This document shows positions 58,516 through 64,000 of a DNA stretch of 64,000 bases, in pieces. The DNA comes from Coptis chinensis (taxonomy: Eukaryota; Streptophyta; Magnoliopsida; Ranunculales; Ranunculaceae), in assembly GCA_015680905.1 (NCBI GenBank), contig CM027385.1, positions 82,915,501-82,979,500 of the forward strand, given 5' to 3'. Position 1 is the stretch's first letter; every line of letters begins with the position of its first letter. The position numbers were made by a program, and so were the translations under genes. The notes beneath the pieces are model-generated. The model saw only the letters and a program-made list of their open reading frames with translations, was not told the DNA's origin and ran no database searches.

Positions 58516-60200
58516 TACTGCTACAATGTTTCAAAAAAAAAACCAAGAAAGAGATGAAAGAAAGAAAGAGAAAAAAAAAAGATTGTTTATTCTTTGCGTG
58601 TTAAGGTTTTGTTTTGAGGTGTTGGATTTTTTTTTTGTTTTGACATTAGAAGAACATTCTTTTAGTTTAATGATGATTGAGATTTGTACGTGGATGATTG
58701 TGAGGGACCCACGTAGTTAGAATATTTTTGTTTTTATTTCTGTTGTAATCAAAGCTAGGTTATTTTTCGGTGTGCTCAGGCTTATGGTATTATCGTGAGA
58801 CACAGTTAGCATCAATTTTTTTTAAATGAAACTGATCATGAATGAATATTAATTTGCTACTGAACTACCACTATGTTTCAGAATACTAGATAACTGCAAG
58901 GCAGTGGGGGCGTGAGCGGAGGTGGAGAAGAGAGAGGGAGAGATGAGTTTGTGGTGGGGAGAGAGAGAGTTGGGTTTGGTTGAGAAGGAAGGAGGGAGAT
59001 TGAAACTGTGTAAATCACTCTTAGATTGTGAGAACAGTTTGGAGGAGAGATTGGGAGAGGTTGGAAGCGAAGACGGGAAAATGAGAGAAGATGAGGTAGG
59101 TCAGACGCAAAGTAAGGGTTATTTAGGGGTAGGGACAGACACATGGGAGAGTGACACATATAAAGTGGTTTTTTGTGAGAGTGTTGAATAGTGACCTCAA
59201 GAGTTCGCTCACGCTCACGGATTAATTCATACTTGCGCTTTAAAACAATTGTTGCTATTGTAAAGAGTGATTGTAAAATAATGGTTTTCTGTTCAAGGTT
59301 ATATATAATGTTATAGCACAGTTAATTATTTTTGTTTCATATATATATTCTACTAAACGTTGTATGCTGATACTACTATGTGTTTTGTGCATTATTCTAC
59401 ACTTCGTTTTGCTTAATTGGTGTATTGATCTACACTTGTTTTAAGTCTTTATCACTTCTAAAATAGCATTGATCTGTACATGTATATGGTATCAAGGCTT
59501 ATGTTTTCTTCTTGTTTCATAGTGTTCCCAGTAAAGTCTGATTTCTTATCGAGTCATAGCAAACTTGCCAATGCTCTTGCATGGAAGAATGGCAATTAGT
59601 GTACAGGTACCTAAAAGAGATCCTTGCTTAACAGCACTTAACATAAAAAGATTTTGATCGCATCAAACTATTAGGAGAGATAGATGTATGTATTAGGGGT
59701 GAATTGAAGAGTCACTTCCTCAAACCTCATTTTCTTTCGGAGTTGGACCAATGTAGGAAGGCTTTCTTCAATGAACGTGAAGAAACTAAAACAAACTTCA
59801 TTATTTTACCTGGGAAGAAACTAACTAGCTGGCAAACCAGTAAGATGTGGTGGATTGGGAGTGAAAGATTTAGATACCAAATGCTATAAAGGCTTTGTAC
59901 GTTGTGGAATTCCATATATGTGTATATATGTATGTGATCAGGGGAAAATATACAAGAACTTGGAGATTTTACCAGACTGGAGACCACATCAACAAGTAGT
60001 CAGCAATTTGAACCCGTTACATGATATAAAGATCAGATACCTCATACACATACATATAAGCACAATTTGATTTAAGGTCATCAGTGGCATTGCCTAAATC
60101 GTTAACAATCAAGCTAGTTTTGGGGTGTGGGCCTTGTGAGGGGCCATTGAAGGTTCCTGGAATTACCTGCGTCACCAACCCGAGTCAGAAAACGAGTCAC
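58516..60200. other. Intergenic between divergent genes
   Basis: This holds the promoter region of the RHD3-like gene on the left and of the chimeric gene on the right. An open frame at 58922-59191 lies in a purine-rich GA tract and is not supported. A 61-codon frame at 59704-59889 resembles nothing I can name. Confidence 0.4.
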
Positions 60201-60239
60201 CTTCTTTAAATACAACACCTCATTTCCTTAAATACCCCT

Positions 60240-60657
60240 TTATCACAACTCCTCCTTTCTTCTTCTTCTTCTTGCATACTTACAATCGCAATTACTTAAA
60301 GGTAATTTCTTTATTTGACTCTATTTTTTTTACCCGTTATTGTTTATTTGATTCCAATTGTTTAAAATTTGCAAAATTTTGTAGTTGTATAGTTTTTGAT
60401 CTTGTTAAGAGTTAAATTAGGGGTTTTTTTTTATTAGTTTTGTGCAAAGTTTATCTTTTTATGCATTTCTTGTGGTTTAGTTGGTTGTGATGATTCATTC
60501 ATGCTACTCATTGTTTGTGGATTTAGGTTTTTCCCATTTTTGGCTTCTAAGGTTATTATTCCTGCTAAATATTAACTTGTCTATGCAATTTTATCAGTGA
60601 TAATTTGTTTTGGTTTTAGGGGTTTCGACTCTTAATTTGGGATAAATATTGATAATT
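60240..60657 (+). promoter_or_regulatory. 5' leader with a probable leader intron
   Basis: A CT-rich leader (CTTTCTTCTTCTTCTTCTTG) ends at a donor AAAG|GTAATT at 60301-60302. A T-rich intron follows and ends at TTTTAG at 60619. The ATG lies 38 bases further on. TTTAAATAC near 60207 and TTAAATACC near 60228 are weak TATA candidates. Confidence 0.5.
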
Positions 60658-63262
60658 ATGACCACTCCTAAGGTGAGGCGTCCTCTAAAAGGGTATGTAG
60701 GGAACAATAGGAGGAGGAAGTTGCTAGATGTTGACCTCAATGTTCCTCCAGGTGAAGCTCTGGAAGGGAGGGCAGGAAATGCTGCAAATCCACAGCTGCC
60801 GCCGCCACCACCACAGAGAGGTGAGCAAGAATCAGGAGGCAGCTGTGGTTTTCCAGTTTTGCAAGAACCTGCTATGATAGATGTAGAGGCGATTGATGAT
60901 GAAGTTGTCATATCCTCTCCTAGGCGTTTTGCTGAAGTATGATTTCTTACTATTTGTTTTTTGTTTGATACACTTTGTGTTGATGTTAGCTTTAGATGCC
61001 TTCGTGGAACTGAATTCTTGATTTGATTACTTCAGGAAAAGAAGAAGGCTAGAAGGAACAATAATGTAGTTGTGCTTGAAGCTCCACGTGTGCACCCAGG
61101 AAATTCAGGTTTGTCATCTTTTGTTTCGAACTTACATGTTATCATATACGCTGTAGCGTGAAGGAAAGAATGTGCTGTTATAGAAATGCCTGTTGAAGAA
61201 TAAGGTTAACTAGGTTTGATTACCATTCTTATATGCATTGTCCTTCTCATGGATAGGGTGTTTGTTGGAATTTACCCTATGAAATACCGTAGACGACTGC
61301 TAGCGGGCTACTCAAGTTGTGAGTTGCATACATATACAGTATACACAACAATCTAAATACATTGACACACACATATGTCCACATCCGACATGGATGCAAA
61401 GTGTCTGACACGGCGAAGTACCGAATTAAGGAATATCACATACTATTTGTGTACGCATCGTGTCGACATGGACACTTATCCGACACAGATTATTTCTAAA
61501 ATATGGCTAGGCCATGTAACATAGCATTTGAGTAAGTCTATCAAAATAGCAATATTCTTTTGTGTTAACAGTTAACTCCAAGCACCCAAAAGCAAAAAAC
61601 GTATGCATCTCCTTACACCCAATATCTCATCTACTACCTTTGTCGATGTCCTTGATATTCTTTCAATTGCTCTTTCGTATATATTGAACCATATCCATGT
61701 CGACATCCTTATAATCACTTTTGTTTAGGAATTGTATACTTTCTTCCTTATTTCACTCTAAGTTTGCAATCAAGATGGAATCTTAAAGTCTATTATTAAA
61801 TTATCACCAAGACCACTTTAATCCCAAATTCCCAAGTTTGATAGTTTGAAATTGGAATCTCAGAACTAACCTTGTTTTTTGCGTGAATGCTTTTCTTAAA
61901 TGCTGTAGATGTACTGCCTGTTGAAGATGATTTGAATGAACCTACCATTGGTGAGAAACTTGCAAGTTTAGAGTTACTTGAAGATGATAAAGTCAAAACT
62001 CCCGAAATAGAGATGACTTCTCCCAGCACTAAGCCACCAAGTGCAGATTCAGTTCATGTGTTGCTCAAGCAGGCACTACTTGCTGATGACCGTGCATTAT
62101 TGTTGGATTGCTTGCACACGCGAGACGAAAAGGTTTGACACTCTTATGTCTTATCCTAACAAAATAGGGTTAAAGTAAAGTTTTACTAAAATTTTAATTA
62201 ATTTCTGGGACCAGGCATGTATTCTTTGTCTTTAGATGTTAATATGCCTATGCTGCGTATCTGTTAACTTGAAAGAGATTACTGGCCATTTGTTGCCAAT
62301 GCCATTGTCTGTACTGTACTGATCAGCACATTGGATTGTCTCAGGTTATTGCAAATTCAATCTCCCTTTTGACTCCATCAGACGTTCTCAAGCTCTTGGA
62401 TTTCTTGATTTCTATAGTTCAGTCAAGGTAAATTGTCTGTGATATTCATGGGTTGTTGGATTACACACATCTGATATTTATGAATGTTTTAACTGGTTAC
62501 CTCTGTACCATACAAATCTGTGTCTGAACATTGAATTCACAGAGTACAGAACAGAAACATTTTTTGTTCTCCCCCCTTTTCATCCGAGTAAAATTTGATT
62601 GGAGTCAAAACAAAATTAGCACTTCCATTTATGGTTGTTATTTTTGTATCCAAATTCCAAAACACTTTGGTGGATTTTAATATTGTGCATTTTTAATACC
62701 AGGGGTGCAGTCGTAGTTTGTGCGCTCCCGTGGTTGAAAAGTCTGCTTCTTCAACATGCAAGCGCTATTATGTCCCAAGATTCTTCTATACGTGCACTGA
62801 ATTCTCTATATCAGGTCTCTCTCTCTCTCTCTCTCTCTTGTAGAGGTATACTGTATTGCAACCACAAATTCAGATGTTTTCTGACACAGATTTACTTCCG
62901 ATTTATTTACTATCTGGATATTTATTTGTCTTGCAGATTATTGAGTCTAGAGTTTCGACTTTTCAGTCAGCTCTTCAGCTATCTAGTGTTTTGGATTACC
63001 TTTTTGTAGGGGTGAGTGAACTTAGATTTATAAAAGGAGGTCTTGGTGATAATACTTCTTGCTAATCCTATTTCACTTTCAACAGATTTATGATGACATG
63101 GCTGATGAGTCAAATACTTTTTCACCCACTATTTATGAAGACAAGGATGAAAGTGATGAGGATGAACCTGATGATGCTACAGAAACTGATAATGAGAGTG
63201 ATGAACCACCACCAATAAATGGTTTTAGTGATCTTGATGTGAGTGATGGCATGAGTGAGTGA
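60658..63262 (+). CDS. Chimeric gene: RING-family-like N-terminus plus UTP5/WDR43 Utp12 C-terminus
   Basis: Seven exons (60658-60936, 61036-61108, 61909-62132, 62345-62427, 62703-62814, 62937-63011, 63086-63262) join to 1023 nt, 340 residues. Residues 1-117 have RRRKLLDVDLNVPP, a proline run, IDVEAIDDEVVISSPRRFAE and a basic KKKARRNNN. In my memory this layout belongs to small plant RING E3 proteins, but no RING cysteines follow. From exon 3 the protein changes to GEKLASLELLEDDK, then the Utp12 domain (SVHVLLKQALLADDRALLLD, LLTPSDVLKLLDFLI, ALPWLKSLLLQHASAIMSQ, STFQSALQLSSVLDYLF) and the acidic tail YEDKDESDEDE. That is the end of UTP5/WDR43, a subunit of the t-UTP part of the small-subunit processome. 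The WD40 propeller is missing. Stand-alone Utp12 plant proteins exist, so it may be functional. Confidence 0.75.
61353..61524. mobile_element. Degenerate hAT MITE in intron 2 of the chimeric gene
   Basis: The ends CTAAATACATTGACAC and CTATGTTACATGGCC, with interior GTGTCTGACACGG repeats, match the 55844-56029 family. No clear 8-bp duplication remains. It lies in the intron that separates the RING-like and UTP5-like parts. Confidence 0.65.
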
Positions 63263-63374
63263 CATTATTGTTAGTAATGGATGCAGGTATTTGGAAGAAA
63301 GGGTGTAGAACTCCACCATACAGATGTATCGTCCCATTTCTGCAGACGCTACGGGTATCCATCGCTTGCTGCTT

Positions 63375-63600
63375 GTGGTGTTGTATTAAAGCCTCAGGGT
63401 TTTATGCAAAGTTTTGACCTTAGGCGATTGTATACTTTTTCAATGCGTTTATATGAATTATTATTTTATGCTAAATTGTATCCATCGATTACTGCGTTTG
63501 GTGTTTGTATTGTTGCGTTTAGCATCAGGATTTTACTAAAGTTTAGACCTTACGTGATTCTATACAATTCTAATGCGTTTGTATGAATTACAGTTTTAGG
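63375..63600. repeat. Imperfect direct repeats downstream of the chimeric gene
   Basis: Two diverged copies of a phrase (TTTTGACCTTAGGCGATTGTATAC ... AATGCGTTTATATGAATTA in the first; the second is at 63535-63592) recur about 130-140 bases apart. Probably 3' untranslated sequence. Confidence 0.5.
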
Positions 63601-63834
63601 TTCAGAGTATCAAGAACGTGTTTGGAGTAAAAAATCCTGACCTTTAGTGCCATGCATCACGTTCTAATGACCTGGGAACCCCCTCAACCCTCCTTGATGT
63701 CCATATGAGCTTTACATGTAGCAAGTATGAGAATGAACTAGAAGTAGACAACTCGTAACTATTCTCTGGCTCAGTAACAGTTGTTCCCATGAACACCCTT
63801 GCAGTTTCATGTATTTGTCACCAAGGTTGATGCT

Positions 63835-63999
63835 TCATCTTTTCTCCTCTTTTTCCAAAAACAGCACACGCAGCTCTTCCAAGTGTATTGTCTTGTTCAA
63901 TGTTCCATCTTCTATTTTAATCTCTTTTCTCACCTCCTCGGCCATTTCAGGAGCTAATAGTGACGTGAAATATAATGCCCAGTTAAACAGTTTAGCGTT
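63835..63999 (-). CDS. 3' end of an unidentified gene (partial)
   Basis: An open frame of 54 codons enters from the right edge and ends at a stop at 63835. It reads FNWALYFTSLLAPEMAEE, then an acidic and basic helix-like end (IHLEELRVLFLEKEEKR). The codon use and amphipathic helical pattern look like real coding sequence, and it converges on the chimeric gene. I do not recognise the family. Confidence 0.4.
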   Translation of the reverse strand, partial: NAKLFNWALYFTSLLAPEMAEEVRKEIKIEDGTLNKTIHLEELRVLFLEKEEKR

Positions 64000-64000
64000 T

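Noticed and set aside
58922..59191. 89-codon frame in a GA-rich tract, and its antisense proline/serine-rich frame
   Set aside because: Composition is driven by a purine-rich low-complexity stretch. There is no start context or homology I can name.

Overview
The window is nuclear DNA from a flowering plant, most likely a eudicot. It is AT-rich, the genes are split by many GT-AG introns, and the spacers are full of plant transposons (hAT and Harbinger MITEs, Helitrons, a LINE, a non-autonomous LTR element, a Cassandra-like LTR). The identifiable genes are plant families: phytoene synthase, phi-class glutathione transferase, RHD3, a MORF-type organelle RNA-editing factor and a Utp12-domain protein. 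I cannot name the species. All exon models come from reading splice signals and frames by eye.

Layout. 1-7370 is repeats and gene-poor sequence. 7397-19530 (+) is a seven-exon gene whose joined frame closes exactly at 371 residues. It appears to hold two tandem, diverged MORF-like modules, and its introns carry a dead hAT transposase, several MITEs and a 5S-related Cassandra-like LTR. 21154-27710 is a mosaic of duplicated pieces: the 3' part of a GH28 polygalacturonase gene and of a phytoene synthase gene, split by a 3.35 kb LTR element that has no pol. The counterpart block is at 30711-32684, where it joins the intact phytoene synthase gene PSY (32438-35288, -).

36052-49532 (+) is a tandem array of three intact phi-class GST genes of 211 residues each. 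The usual catalytic serine is present only in copy 3. The array units act as empty-site controls for one another: they date two Helitrons, one LINE and one large foldback hAT element as insertions made after the duplication. A relic of a further unit lies upstream of copy 1. 49985-58515 (-) is a 22-exon RHD3/SEY1-type dynamin-like GTPase gene with apparent frameshifts in two exons. 60658-63262 (+) is a seven-exon gene joining an N-terminus like that of small plant RING proteins (no RING present) to the C-terminal Utp12 region of UTP5/WDR43, in frame over 340 residues. The 3' end of an unidentified minus-strand gene sits at the right edge.

Functionally the genes are unrelated (organelle RNA editing, carotenoid synthesis, detoxification or flavonoid transport, ER shaping, ribosome biogenesis), as expected for a plant locus. 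The most unusual items are the double-MORF gene, the RING/UTP5 chimera and the differing active sites in the GST array.
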